From Candidatus Zhuqueibacterota bacterium (lineage in GTDB: Bacteria > Zhuqueibacterota > Zhuqueibacteria > Zhuqueibacterales > Zhuqueibacteraceae), in NCBI GenBank assembly GCA_022616415.1, contig JAKEEU010000256.1, forward strand, positions 32,709 through 96,708: DNA of 64,000 nt. The letters run 5' to 3'. Shown here piece by piece: positions 7,837-16,975 of this stretch. Each line of letters starts with the position of its first letter. Position 1 is the stretch's first letter. Position numbers and translations under genes: made by a program. Under the pieces are notes generated by a model. The model saw only the letters and a program-made list of their open reading frames with translations, did no database searches and had not been told where the DNA came from.

Positions 7837-8388
7837 ATGAAATCTGCAGTTCTGTTCTTGACCCTCGGTGTTTTGGCGCTGATGACAGGCTGTTCTTCCG
7901 TCAACATCAAGCATGACTATGACACCGACACCAACTTTGCGACGCTGAAGACTTATGCCTGGATGGCGGCGCCAACCAACGCCAACGGCAGCGTGCAAGC
8001 CGCTTTGTCCCGCACGGCGGGATTGGACAAACGCATCAAAGAATCCGCCGACCGCCAATTGGCCGCCAAGGGATATACGACGGACGCCAATAACCCGGAC
8101 TTCCTGGTCCTGTATCACGTCGGCGCGGAAGACAAGATCAATGTCACCGATTGGGGTTATGGGTATGGACGCTATGGCCGTTGGTATGGCGGCCGTGGCG
8201 TTGAGGTTTATCAATACAAAGAAGGCACATTGATCCTGGACGTCATCGACGCCAGGTCCAAGCAATTGGTGTGGCGCGGCTTCGCGGCGGCCACGATTGA
8301 CCCGAATGCCTCGATGGAAACGCGCAAGCGAAAGCTCGACGAAGTCATTGCCAAAATTCTCGCGGAGTTCCCGCCGGCGGCAAAGTGA
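7837..8388 (+). CDS. DUF4136 lipoprotein
   Basis: The protein of 183 residues starts at ATG 7837, seven bases after GAAAGGA; an upstream in-frame ATG at 7774 lies inside the hairpin repeat and is rejected. A signal peptide of about 17 residues ends in the lipobox LMTGC, so it is anchored to a membrane, probably the outer one. The mature part begins with VNIKHDYDTDTNFATLKTYAWM, the hallmark of the DUF4136 family, and ends with a conserved KLDEVIAKILAEFPP helix. A Gly/Tyr-rich run (YGYGRYGRWYGGRG) lies at about residues 108-121. The function of the family is unknown; it stands alone here. Confidence 0.85.
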   Translation: MKSAVLFLTLGVLALMTGCSSVNIKHDYDTDTNFATLKTYAWMAAPTNANGSVQAALSRTAGLDKRIKESADRQLAAKGYTTDANNPDFLVLYHVGAEDKINVTDWGYGYGRYGRWYGGRGVEVYQYKEGTLILDVIDARSKQLVWRGFAAATIDPNASMETRKRKLDEVIAKILAEFPPAAK

Positions 8389-8434
8389 AGCGGTTGACGC
8401 CGAAGGCATCGTGTAAATTGCTTCACTAAACAAA

Positions 8435-8502
8435 ACGAAGCCGGATTTGCGCTCGTAATTTGATGAATTTCTCAAAACCATCTTGCGCAAGTCCGGCCTC
8501 GC
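8435..8502 (+). repeat. Hairpin repeat family A, copy 2
   Basis: The arms ACGAAGCCGGATTTGCGC and GCGCAAGTCCGGCCTCG flank a loop of about 32 bases. It lies 47 bases after the lipoprotein stop, within a 381-base stretch without a gene (8389-8769) that also holds hairpin B copy 1 and direct repeat E copy 2. Confidence 0.65.
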
Positions 8503-8514
8503 AAACCTCGCAAA

Positions 8515-8571
8515 CGGGAGCGCGGACTTTCTTGTCCGCGATGCGCGTGTGGACGAGAAAGTCCACCCTCC
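8515..8571 (+). repeat. Hairpin repeat family B, copy 1
   Basis: A double palindrome: GCGGACTTTCTTGTCCGC and GTGGACGAGAAAGTCCAC are joined by GATGCGCGT and bounded by GGGAG/CTCCC. Near-identical copies are found at 40806-40866 (+) and, inverted, at 33078-33135. Confidence 0.75.
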
Positions 8572-8686
8572 CAGCAGGAGAATGAATTGGTTTGCGCCTC
8601 AGGCCTTATGATTTGATAATTAAAACCAGTCATGCAATGACTTTCATTTTGATTTGATAAAACTCAATAAACTACCGATGACACCT

Positions 8687-8750
8687 TCAAATTACACCTT
8701 TCGGTGCATGCTGCTACACCCGTTCGCTTCGTATATTGATCTTGTAAATG
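8687..8750 (+). repeat. Dispersed direct repeat E, copy 2
   Basis: Second copy of the repeat at 7666-7729 (TACACCTTTCGGTGCATG ... TATATTGATCTTGTAAAT). It ends about 30 bases before the small gene at 8770-9015, a spacing that suits a promoter with TATATTGAT as its -10 region. Confidence 0.6.
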
Positions 8751-8769
8751 TTAGAAGTACCATTCAACA

Positions 8770-9015
8770 GTGAGTATGATCATGAATCAGAACAAACCAC
8801 AGGAATTCTACCAAATCCGAGTCAAAGGCCGCCTCGATCAAAGCTGGTCGTCGTGGTTTGATGGCATGGCCTTGACGTTTGAAAAAGGTGAAACTGCGAT
8901 CACCGGCCCAGTGGCAGACCAAGCCGCACTGCACGGCCTGCTCGCGAAAGTGCGTGATCTCGGCCTCACGTTGATCGATGTGCGGCGCGTCGAGCCGGAA
9001 ATTAAACAAGGCTAA
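8770..9015 (+). CDS. Small conserved hypothetical protein
   Basis: This 77 to 81-residue protein has a beta-alpha pattern: YQIRVKGRLDQSWSSWFDGM, then TGPVADQAALHGLLAKVRDL, then LTLIDVRRVEP. I recall similar small proteins of unknown function in several phyla. Three starts are possible (GTG 8770, ATG 8776, ATG 8782). No strong Shine-Dalgarno is present, and GTGAG before 8782 is the best candidate. It has no operon partner: a repeat lies upstream and a pseudogene downstream. Confidence 0.7.
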   Translation: MSMIMNQNKPQEFYQIRVKGRLDQSWSSWFDGMALTFEKGETAITGPVADQAALHGLLAKVRDLGLTLIDVRRVEPEIKQG

Positions 9016-9182
9016 GTTGGAATGAACAAAAACGAAGACAAAGACGGAAAGATGTACGACAGAAAAATGAAGCGTAGGACGATCAGAGCAATGCTCACCG
9101 AACAACAACGGCAAACAACAAATATTTTTTTGTCATACGTTTTTCTGTCATTAGACCGGAGATAAACCTATGATCTCAAAAT

Positions 9183-9739
9183 TTGTTTCAGGAAATCGTT
9201 TCGTTCAAAAAACTCGCCGTTTTCATCAGCCCCGGCGTTCTCGCCGCGATCCCGCAACTGCGCGACCGCGCCCGGCAAGAAGTGCAAGCCTTGGGCGCGC
9301 AACTGGAATTTGTACTGGCGGCGACTTCATCTGCCATGGCATTGCAAGCTCTTCCCGCCGATGCGATGCGGTTTATCTTGCGCCTCTGCTCCAAATGCCG
9401 GCAAATGAATTTGATCTGCTGGTGGCGGGCCTGAATCAACGCCGGCTGCCGAGCTTTTCTTATCTGGGCCGCGCCGAAGTGGAAAAAGGCGTCATGGCCT
9501 CGTATGCGCCAACCAATGACCTGACACGGCGCGCCAGAAGAATCGCGAGCAACATACAACGCATTCTCAAAGGCGAAGACGCCGGCAACATTCCGGTGGA
9601 TTTTTCCTCCGCCTCGCAGCTTACCATCAACATGGCGACCGTGCACGCGATTGGATTTTATCCCAATTGGAAAACGCTGACCGAAGCCGAGCTGCTCAAT
9701 CAGGAAGAAATGAAAGCGGGCCGCACGCTTTCTCTTTAA
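9183..9739 (+). pseudogene. Remnant of a TolC-family gene with an N-terminal ABC-substrate-binding-like domain
   Basis: Two frames together give one homologous stretch. The first frame (FKKLAVFISPGVLAAIPQL ... ALPADA) continues as DAVYLAPLLQMPANEFDLL in another frame after a tandem duplication of ATGCG at 9361-9370; removing one copy restores the reading frame exactly. The product then reads through LTINMATVHAIGFYPNWKTL to GRTLSL and stops. In the related TolC proteins I know, this substrate-binding-like segment precedes the barrel/tunnel domain, and RTLSL marks where that domain begins. Both the N-terminus and the whole TolC channel are missing. It is a dead fragment of the efflux operon that ends with the RND pump at 10131. 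Confidence 0.7.
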
Positions 9740-9975
9740 TGCGCGTGGAACGCGCCATCGGACAGTTTTATTTCATCCGGACGGAACAAGGCTACGCGGT
9801 TTTTGTAGTCAATGAACAAGACGGCAAACAAATCGCGCGCGAGCGCAAAGTGAGTTTGGGAGATGTGACCGGCAATTCGATTGCAGTGAATGCCGGTTTG
9901 CAAGGCGGGGAAAAAGTAATTGTGCGCGGCGCGACGCCGGTGGTTGATTCGCAGGAAGTGAGGATAATCCCATAA
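9739..9975 (+). pseudogene. C-terminal remnant of an RND periplasmic adaptor (HlyD/MFP)
   Basis: Only the last 78 residues remain: GYAVFVVNEQDGKQIARE, then a VSLGDVTGNSIAVNAGL strand-turn-strand, then GEKVIVRGATPVVDSQEV. This is the usual membrane-proximal domain at the end of MFP adaptors. It starts at the TAATG overlap with the preceding remnant. The lipoyl and hairpin domains are absent, so one deletion of perhaps 2 kb appears to have joined the TolC-type gene to the end of the adaptor gene. The following RND gene is intact, 155 bases away. Confidence 0.75.
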
Positions 9976-9980
9976 AGGAG

Positions 9981-10097
9981 TATTGGATTGATGGATTGAT
10001 GGAGTAATGGAGTTTTGGAGTGATGGAGCTTCCATCACTCCAGTAATCCAACGATCCAGCAATCCAATACTCCAACGATTCATCAATCCATTAATCC
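9981..10097. repeat. Imperfect long inverted repeat of TGGAGTGATGGA / TCCATCACTCCA units
   Basis: The left half is built from GGATTGATGGA and TGGAG words, the right half from their complements. The core arms (10016-10027 and 10031-10042) are perfect over 12 bases with a three-base loop. It lies between the adaptor remnant and the RND gene and may be a terminator or an expanded repeat at the deletion site. Confidence 0.65.
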
Positions 10098-10130
10098 TTC
10101 GACCAACGATAATTTGCGAGGAAAAATTAT

Positions 10131-13100
10131 ATGGCTCACAAAACTGACAACTGGTTCATCGAGCACACCCACAACACCGCTCGGTTTTTTACCGAGAACC
10201 GTCACATCTCATGGATGGTGCTGATCGCGACGTTCGCGTGGGGCGTTTTCGGATATTTGAACATGCCGCAGCGCAAAGACCCGGACATTCCGGTGCGCGT
10301 CGCCGTGGCGATTTGTGCGTGGCCCGGTGTGGCGACCGAGAAAGTCGAGCAGCTCGTCACGCGCAAGATCGAAGAAAAGATGGCCGAGAACATCACCGTC
10401 AAAAAAATCGAATCGACCACGCGCGTCGGCGTTGCATTCGTCTACGTCACCTTGCAGGATAACATCGAAGAGACCGGCAAGCAGTTCGACGACATCAAGC
10501 TCAAACTCGATGATTTGCAAAACTCGCTGCCCGACGGCGTGGGGCCGATCAACTTCATCAAAGATTTCGGCAGCACCGCCGCGCTCATGCTCACCGTCGC
10601 CAGCCCGAAGATCGGCGAAGTGGAAATTTCGCTGCGCGCTCAAGCCGTGCGGCGTGCAATTGAAGCGACGCGCTCGCACATACCCTCCAACGGCGTCGTC
10701 GAACGCATGACTATCGTATATTGGTTCCCTCCTTCGATCGAGCAGGAATTGGCCAAACGTCGCTTCGAAGCCTTCGTTCGTTTGGCGCAGGACGAGGGCG
10801 TCATCCACGATGCACGTCTGCTCGCAGGCTCCGGTTTTATCGGCGTCGATGGCGTCTCAGATTATGATGACGCCAAAATGCACGCCTACATTCAGCATTA
10901 CGTCAAAGATCATCTGCGCAGCGCCGAGCTGCATCCGGATGGCTGGCCGCCGATTATCATCCGCAATATCGAAGAGGCTGAAAAGAAATTTGCCGAGGCG
11001 GCCGGCGACAAATACACCTATCGCGAGCTGGATGATTTCACCGAGCTGATCAAGCGCACGATGCAAACCATTCCGCAAGCGTCGAAAGTGGATCGCGCCG
11101 GCGTGTTGGATGAAGCCGTGTATCTCGCGTACTCGCAGGAGCGTCTCGCGGCGTATGGCTCGCAAGCAAACAATCTTCGCGATATTCTCAGCGCGCGCAA
11201 CACCGCGCTGCCCGGCGGCGTGGTGGAATACGAAGGAAAAAATCTGGCCATTGCGCCCACCGGCGAATTTAAAAACGAAAAAGAAATCGGCGGCGTCATC
11301 GTCGCCGCTTCACCAAACGGCTCGCCGGTTTACTTGCGCGACATGGTGGAAATCAATCGCAGCTACGACAGCCCGCCGCGCTTTATGAATTTCTACACGT
11401 GGCGCGACAAGCACGGCAACTGGCAGCGCTCCCGCGCCGTCACACTCGCCATTCAAATGCGGCCCGGCGAGCAGATCGGTGAATTTGGCGAAGCCATCGA
11501 CGAAGCGCTCGCCAACGTCAAGCATCGTTTGCCCGAAGATTTGATTTTCGCGCGCACCTCCGACCAGCCGCTGCAAGTGGAAGAGAACATCGACCTGTTC
11601 ATGAGCAGCTTGTACGAAGCCATCATTCTCGTGGTGCTCATCGCGCTCGTCGGCTTTTGGGAATGGCGCTCCGCGGTGCTGATGTCGCTCTCCATTCCGC
11701 TGACGCTGGCGATGACCTTCGGCATGATGTACGCCCTCGGCGTCGATTTGCAGCAAGTTTCCATTGCCTCGCTGATCATCGCGCTGGGCCTGCTCGTCGA
11801 TGATCCGGTCGTGGCCGGCGATGCGATCAAGCGCGACCTCGCCCTCGGGCACAAGCCGATCATCGCCGCGTGGCTCGGGCCGACAAAACTCGCAACCGCG
11901 ATTCTGTACGCCACCATCACCAACATCGTGGCCTATCTGCCATTCCTCATGCTCACCGGCGACACCGGCCGCTTTCTCTACACGCTGCCGATCGTGCTAA
12001 CGTGCTCGCTTGTGGCTTCGCGATTGGTCTCGATGACGTTCATTCCGTTGCTCGGATATTATCTGCTGCGTCCGAGCAAGAAAAAAGAATTGCCGATGGC
12101 AGAACGCCGCCAGCGTGGATTTGCCGGATGGTATTACAAAGTCGGGCATTGGGCCATTGCACATCGTTGGAAAGTTTTTGCCGGCTCACTGGCGTTTCTC
12201 GCGGTGGGTGGATTTTTCGCTTCGCAATTGAAGACGCAATTTTTTCCCAAGGACTTGTCGTACCTTTCTTATATCGATGTCTGGCTGCCGGAAGATGCCC
12301 CGCTCTCGGCAACGCGGGAAGTGGCCGATCGCGCTGAAGCGATCACGCGGAGAGTTATAGATGACTACGGCAAGCAACATGTTGAGAATGGCGAGTCTAA
12401 TGACGTTTTGCAATCGCTCACGACTTTTGTTGGCGGCGGCGGGCCAAGATTCTGGTTTTCGGTTTCGCCGGAACCGCGGCAAACCAACTATGCGCAAATC
12501 ATCGTGCAAGTGAAGGACAAGCATGCGACGCATCATCTCATTGAGCCGCTGCAAGCCGCGTTTTCATCCGAAATTTCCGGCGCGAGAATTGACATGCGCC
12601 AGCTCGAGACCAGCGCCATCGGCATTCCGATCTCAATTCGCCTTTCCGGCGAAGACATTCCGACGTTGCGCGCCGAGGCCGAAAAATTGAAAAATATTTT
12701 TCGCGCGATTCCGCTTGCCGATCGCGTACAAGACAACTGGGGCGCGGAAAGCTTTTTGGTGAATTTGGAGATCGATCCCGACCGCGCCAACCTCGCCGGC
12801 GTGACGAATTTCGACGTCGCGGTGTCATCGGCGATGGGTATGAACGGTTATCAGGTCGCGGTGCTGCGCGAGGGCGACAAACAAATTCCGGTGATTGCGC
12901 GCATGCGCATGGAAGAGCGCAGCCAGCTTGCGGATTTGCAGAATCTTTACGTCTATTCCACCCAAACCGGACAGAAAGTGCCGCTACGGCAAATCTCTTC
13001 GATGAGCTACAGCATGCAAACCGAAAAAATCCAGCGGCGCAATCAATTCCGCACGATCACGGTAGCTTGCTTCCCGGCGGCCGGTGTGCTCGCTTCGGAA

Positions 13101-13709
13101 GTTTTGAATGCGGCCATGCCACAGTTGCAAGAATTTGAAAAGACGCTGCCGCCCGGTTTCAAAATGGAGATCGGCGGGGAATATGAAGAGCAAACCAAAG
13201 GCTTCAAGAACATGGCGACGGTGATGGCGATTTCCATTGCGATGATTTTCATGGCGCTCGTCATTCAGTTCAAGAACGCCGTCAAGCCGCTGCTCGTCTT
13301 CGCCGCCATTCCCTACGGCATGGTTGGCGCGTTCGCGGCACTGTGGATTATGGGATCGCCCTTCGGCTTCATGGCCTTCCTCGGCGTTGCCAGTCTCGTC
13401 GGCGTCATCGTAAGTCACGTCATCGTGCTGTTCGATTTCATCGAAGATGCCCACGAGCGCGGCGAGTCATTGATCGAATCTCTGCTCGACGCCGGCATCA
13501 TGCGCTTGCGACCGGTGCTCATCACTGTCGGCGCCACTGTCTTCGCGCTGTTCCCGCTGGCCTCGCACGGCGGCCCATTGTGGGAGCCGCTCTGCTACGC
13601 GCAAATCGGCGGCCTCACCGTCGCAACGTTCATCACGCTGCTGCTCGTGCCGGTGCTATATGCGATTTTTGTGCTGGATTTGAAGATTGTGAAGTGGGAA
13701 AAGAAGTAA
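10131..13709 (+). CDS. RND efflux pump, inner-membrane subunit (AcrB/HAE-like)
   Basis: The 1192-residue protein has the RND plan: TM1 near residue 25, a large periplasmic loop, six TM helices around 490-690, a second TM8 near 700, a second loop and a last helix group (1010-1185). The proton-relay motif GLLVDDPVVAGDAI lies around residues 553-566. It is about 140 residues longer than AcrB, mainly because of a hydrophilic insertion near residues 205-320. GAGGA lies eight bases before the ATG. The pump should be driven by protons and reach the outside through an adaptor and TolC, but its own upstream adaptor and TolC genes are broken. It must therefore borrow partners or be non-functional. Substrate unknown. 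Confidence 0.9.
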   Translation: MAHKTDNWFIEHTHNTARFFTENRHISWMVLIATFAWGVFGYLNMPQRKDPDIPVRVAVAICAWPGVATEKVEQLVTRKIEEKMAENITVKKIESTTRVGVAFVYVTLQDNIEETGKQFDDIKLKLDDLQNSLPDGVGPINFIKDFGSTAALMLTVASPKIGEVEISLRAQAVRRAIEATRSHIPSNGVVERMTIVYWFPPSIEQELAKRRFEAFVRLAQDEGVIHDARLLAGSGFIGVDGVSDYDDAKMHAYIQHYVKDHLRSAELHPDGWPPIIIRNIEEAEKKFAEAAGDKYTYRELDDFTELIKRTMQTIPQASKVDRAGVLDEAVYLAYSQERLAAYGSQANNLRDILSARNTALPGGVVEYEGKNLAIAPTGEFKNEKEIGGVIVAASPNGSPVYLRDMVEINRSYDSPPRFMNFYTWRDKHGNWQRSRAVTLAIQMRPGEQIGEFGEAIDEALANVKHRLPEDLIFARTSDQPLQVEENIDLFMSSLYEAIILVVLIALVGFWEWRSAVLMSLSIPLTLAMTFGMMYALGVDLQQVSIASLIIALGLLVDDPVVAGDAIKRDLALGHKPIIAAWLGPTKLATAILYATITNIVAYLPFLMLTGDTGRFLYTLPIVLTCSLVASRLVSMTFIPLLGYYLLRPSKKKELPMAERRQRGFAGWYYKVGHWAIAHRWKVFAGSLAFLAVGGFFASQLKTQFFPKDLSYLSYIDVWLPEDAPLSATREVADRAEAITRRVIDDYGKQHVENGESNDVLQSLTTFVGGGGPRFWFSVSPEPRQTNYAQIIVQVKDKHATHHLIEPLQAAFSSEISGARIDMRQLETSAIGIPISIRLSGEDIPTLRAEAEKLKNIFRAIPLADRVQDNWGAESFLVNLEIDPDRANLAGVTNFDVAVSSAMGMNGYQVAVLREGDKQIPVIARMRMEERSQLADLQNLYVYSTQTGQKVPLRQISSMSYSMQTEKIQRRNQFRTITVACFPAAGVLASEVLNAAMPQLQEFEKTLPPGFKMEIGGEYEEQTKGFKNMATVMAISIAMIFMALVIQFKNAVKPLLVFAAIPYGMVGAFAALWIMGSPFGFMAFLGVASLVGVIVSHVIVLFDFIEDAHERGESLIESLLDAGIMRLRPVLITVGATVFALFPLASHGGPLWEPLCYAQIGGLTVATFITLLLVPVLYAIFVLDLKIVKWEKK

Positions 13710-13795
13710 GGATGAACGTGCTAAGTAATCGGGATAAATTCAGCGGATGTTTGAGACGGTATTCCCAAAATATGTTGACCCGTTTCATTGCGTTC

Positions 13796-13830
13796 GGCAG
13801 CAATCTTTTTCACAAAGACTGCTGCCTTTT
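13796..13830 (+). terminator. Intrinsic terminator between convergent RND genes
   Basis: GGCAGCA (13796) pairs with TGCTGCC (13820), followed by TTTT. Outer arms CGTTTC/GAAACG lengthen the structure. It lies between the 3' ends of the + strand pump (13709) and the - strand CusA-like gene (13848). Confidence 0.65.
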
Positions 13831-13847
13831 CCTGAAACGCCGAATAT

Positions 13848-16800
13848 TTAAATTCTGCTCGGGACTGCCTTTCCAAACTTGTAAAACAAGCTTGGCACCA
13901 CGATCATGTTCAATGCCGTCGAGCTCAACAGGCCTCCGAGAATGACGAGCGCCATCGGGGTTTGAATTTCTTTGCCGGGTTCGCCGCCGCCGAGCGCGAG
14001 TGGAATCAAGCCGAGGCCCGCTGCGAGTGCGGTCATCAAAATCGGATTCAATCTTTCCAATGAGCCTTGCACAATGGCTTCGCGGAAAGACTTTCCCTCG
14101 GCAAGCAGATGGTGATAGTGCTCGATCATCAAAATGCCGTTGCGCGTGGCGATGCCAAAAAGGGTGATGAAGCCGACGAGCGAAGCCACGCTGATGATAC
14201 CGCTGGTGAAAAAGACCGCCCAAATGCCGCCAATGAGCGCGAGCGGCAAATTGACCATGATGAACAGTGCGGGACGAAACGCGCCGAACTCAAGATAGAG
14301 AATCAGAAAAATCGCGGCGATGGAAACGAGGCTGAGTAACGTCAAGAGTCTGGTTGCGGCTTGCTCGCTCTCGAACTGGCCGCCAAATTCGACATAGTAG
14401 CCTTGCGGCATGGATATGTTTTTATCCAATCGTGATCGAATGTCATCGATCACGCTGCGTAGATCGCGGCCGGAGACGTTGGCTTGCACGACGATCTTGC
14501 GCTGCACGTTTTCGCGGCTGATGGTGTTCGGGCCTTTTTCATAAACCACTTCGGCGAGCTGGCTGAGCGGCACTTTCGGGCCGACCGGCGTATCGAACAA
14601 CGCGTTTTTGATGCGCTCGATGTTGCCGCGATTCTGTTCGTTGAAGCGCACCACCAAATTGTAGCTCTGCTGACCTTCCAAAATTTGCGAGGCGACTTCA
14701 CCGTTGAATGCCACGTCGATGGCTTCGGCAAGCTCACCGACCGTGACGCCGTAAGTCGCCATCGCGCGGCGGTTAGCTTTGATGCGCACTTGCGGCACGT
14801 CGACTTGTTGCTCAACCGCCAAATCGACCACGCCGGAAATGCCTTCCATTTGTGTGCGCACGCTTTCGGCAAGCGAACGGAGCCGATAGAGATCGGGGCC
14901 GTAGATTTTCACCGCAATGTTGGCGCGCGTGCCGGAAAGCATGTGGTCGATACGGTGGCCGATGGGCTGGCCGATGGTGATATTGGTGCCGGGAATGATC
15001 GAGAGCGAGCGCCGCAGTTCATCAAAAAAATCTTCTTTGTGTTTGCCGTTCAATTCAAAGCGCGCGTCGAGTTCCGCGGCGTTGACGCCCTGCGCATGCT
15101 CGTCCAGCTCGGCGCGACCTGTGCGGCGCGCAGTGGATTTGATTTCGGGATGTGACAACAAAATTTGTTCGGCGAGTTGGCCGATCTGGTTGGACTCGTC
15201 GAGCGAGGTGCCGGGCACGGTGAGCACGCTGATGATGAGCGAGCCTTCGTTGAATTCCGGCAAAAACGCACGACCGAGAAACGGCACGACGGCGAGCGTC
15301 ACGATTAGCGCCAGCGCTGAAGCCGCGAGCACCAATTGGGGAAAGCGCAACACCAAGTCCAACGTCTTGCGGTAAACTCTTTTCAAACGTGTGACCAGCC
15401 AACTGTCGCCTTCCTTCTTCATGAAATCGGCATTGGGCAATAAGTAAGAGCACAATGCTGGCGTGACAGTGACAGCGACGAGCAACGAAGCGAAAATCGA
15501 AGTGATATAAGCATAGCCCAGCGGTCGCAGCAAACGGCCTTCGACGCCGCTGAGGAAAAACAACGGCACGAAAACGATGATGATGATCAGCGTGGCGTTG
15601 ACCATCGGCGAACGAATTTCTTTGGAGGCCTCGAAGACAACTTCGGGAATCGGGCGTTTTTCTGCCGGTGGCCGGTGATGATTTTCTTTCAGCCGGCGAA
15701 AGACGTTTTCGACGTAAATAATGGCGTCATCAACCAGCGCGCCGATCGCAATCGCCAAGCCGCCGAGCGTCATGGTATTGATGGTGATGCCAAAAAGTTG
15801 AAAGACAAAAATGGTGACCACCAGTGAAAGCGGAATAGCCAACGCTGATATGAGTGTCGTGCGCGCGTTGCCGAGAAAGAAGAAGAGCACGATGACGACC
15901 AAAATCGCGCCGTCACGCAAGGCCTCAATCACGTTGTTAATGGCGACGTGAATGAAATCGGCCTGCCGGAAAATTTTGGTATTGATGGCAACGCCGGGCG
16001 GCAAAGTTTTTTGAATTTCGGCAATCGTGTTTTCGATGCGCGTGGTGAGTTCCAGCGTGTTGGCGTTGGGCTGCTTCTGCACCATGATGATGGCGGCGGG
16101 TTTGGCATTGGCGGAGCCGTCGCCGAATTTGATGGCTGGGCCGATTTTCACTTCCGCCACGTCGCGAACGAGCACGGGCAAATTGCCGCGCATGGCAATG
16201 ACGGAGGTGGCGATGTCCTCCAAATTTTGTATGCGCCCGATGCCGCGAATGAGATACTCCTGTCCGGCATCCATGTAAGCGCCGCCGGAAGAGTTGGTGT
16301 TGGATTGCTCCGCCGCATGCAGCACTTCATTGAGCGAGATATCGTATGCCGTGAGTTTTTCCGGCGAGACCAAAACTTGATACTGCTTGACGTCGCCGCC
16401 AATCGGCACGACTTGCGAAACGCCGGGCACGGAGAGCAAGCGTCGCCGAATCGTCCAATCGGCAATGGAGCGCAAATCCATTGCATTGATGGAGTGCCCA
16501 TTGCTTGTCGCAGCAGAATCAAGGCTCACACCGATGAGCATGATTTCGCCCATGATGGAAGAGATCGGCGCGAGAATCGGGCGGTCGATGCCGGTGGGCA
16601 AAGAGGCCGCGGCAATTTGCAATTTCTCGTTGACGATTTGCCGCGCGATGAAAATGTCCGTGCCCCAATCGAACTCCACCCACACGATGGCAATGCCCGC
16701 AGCGCTGGAAGAACGCACGCGCCGCACGCCGGTCGCGCCGTTCACTGCGGTCTCAATCGGAAAGGTAACGAGCGTTTCTACTTCTTCGGCAGCCATGCCG

Positions 16801-16961
16801 TGCGCCTCAGTGATGACGGTCACCGTCGGCGCGGTGAGATCGGGAAAGACATCGACCGGCAAGCGAATGGCGATGAGCACGCCGGTGATGAGCAACAGCA
16901 ACGCCGCCACCAAAACGATGAGGCGGTTTTCAAGAGAAAGTTTGATGAGTTTGTCGAACAT
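13848..16961 (-). CDS. CusA/CzcA-like heavy-metal RND efflux pump
   Basis: From ATG 16961 the protein has 1037 residues, the normal length for heavy-metal RND pumps. It opens with MFDKLIKLSLENR and TM1, has the CzcA-type sequence LPVDVFPDLTAPTVTV, and carries the relay motif GALVDDAIIYVEN around residues 405-417. The frame is open further upstream, but that part lies inside the ABC permease gene and is rejected. The permease stop is 14 bases before this start, so the two are probably co-transcribed. A TolC and a CusB-like adaptor lie 11-13 kb upstream on the same strand and are the likely partners. The metal is not evident; Cu, Zn, Co or Ni are typical. Confidence 0.92.
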   Translation of the reverse strand: MFDKLIKLSLENRLIVLVAALLLLITGVLIAIRLPVDVFPDLTAPTVTVITEAHGMAAEEVETLVTFPIETAVNGATGVRRVRSSSAAGIAIVWVEFDWGTDIFIARQIVNEKLQIAAASLPTGIDRPILAPISSIMGEIMLIGVSLDSAATSNGHSINAMDLRSIADWTIRRRLLSVPGVSQVVPIGGDVKQYQVLVSPEKLTAYDISLNEVLHAAEQSNTNSSGGAYMDAGQEYLIRGIGRIQNLEDIATSVIAMRGNLPVLVRDVAEVKIGPAIKFGDGSANAKPAAIIMVQKQPNANTLELTTRIENTIAEIQKTLPPGVAINTKIFRQADFIHVAINNVIEALRDGAILVVIVLFFFLGNARTTLISALAIPLSLVVTIFVFQLFGITINTMTLGGLAIAIGALVDDAIIYVENVFRRLKENHHRPPAEKRPIPEVVFEASKEIRSPMVNATLIIIIVFVPLFFLSGVEGRLLRPLGYAYITSIFASLLVAVTVTPALCSYLLPNADFMKKEGDSWLVTRLKRVYRKTLDLVLRFPQLVLAASALALIVTLAVVPFLGRAFLPEFNEGSLIISVLTVPGTSLDESNQIGQLAEQILLSHPEIKSTARRTGRAELDEHAQGVNAAELDARFELNGKHKEDFFDELRRSLSIIPGTNITIGQPIGHRIDHMLSGTRANIAVKIYGPDLYRLRSLAESVRTQMEGISGVVDLAVEQQVDVPQVRIKANRRAMATYGVTVGELAEAIDVAFNGEVASQILEGQQSYNLVVRFNEQNRGNIERIKNALFDTPVGPKVPLSQLAEVVYEKGPNTISRENVQRKIVVQANVSGRDLRSVIDDIRSRLDKNISMPQGYYVEFGGQFESEQAATRLLTLLSLVSIAAIFLILYLEFGAFRPALFIMVNLPLALIGGIWAVFFTSGIISVASLVGFITLFGIATRNGILMIEHYHHLLAEGKSFREAIVQGSLERLNPILMTALAAGLGLIPLALGGGEPGKEIQTPMALVILGGLLSSTALNMIVVPSLFYKFGKAVPSRI

Positions 16962-16975
16962 GATGGACGCCTTGT

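Noticed and set aside
9170..9739. A complete 189-residue protein starting at ATG 9170
   Set aside because: Its first 60 residues are Arg/Pro-rich out-of-frame sequence; homology appears in another frame until the ATGCG duplication, so it is a frameshifted remnant.
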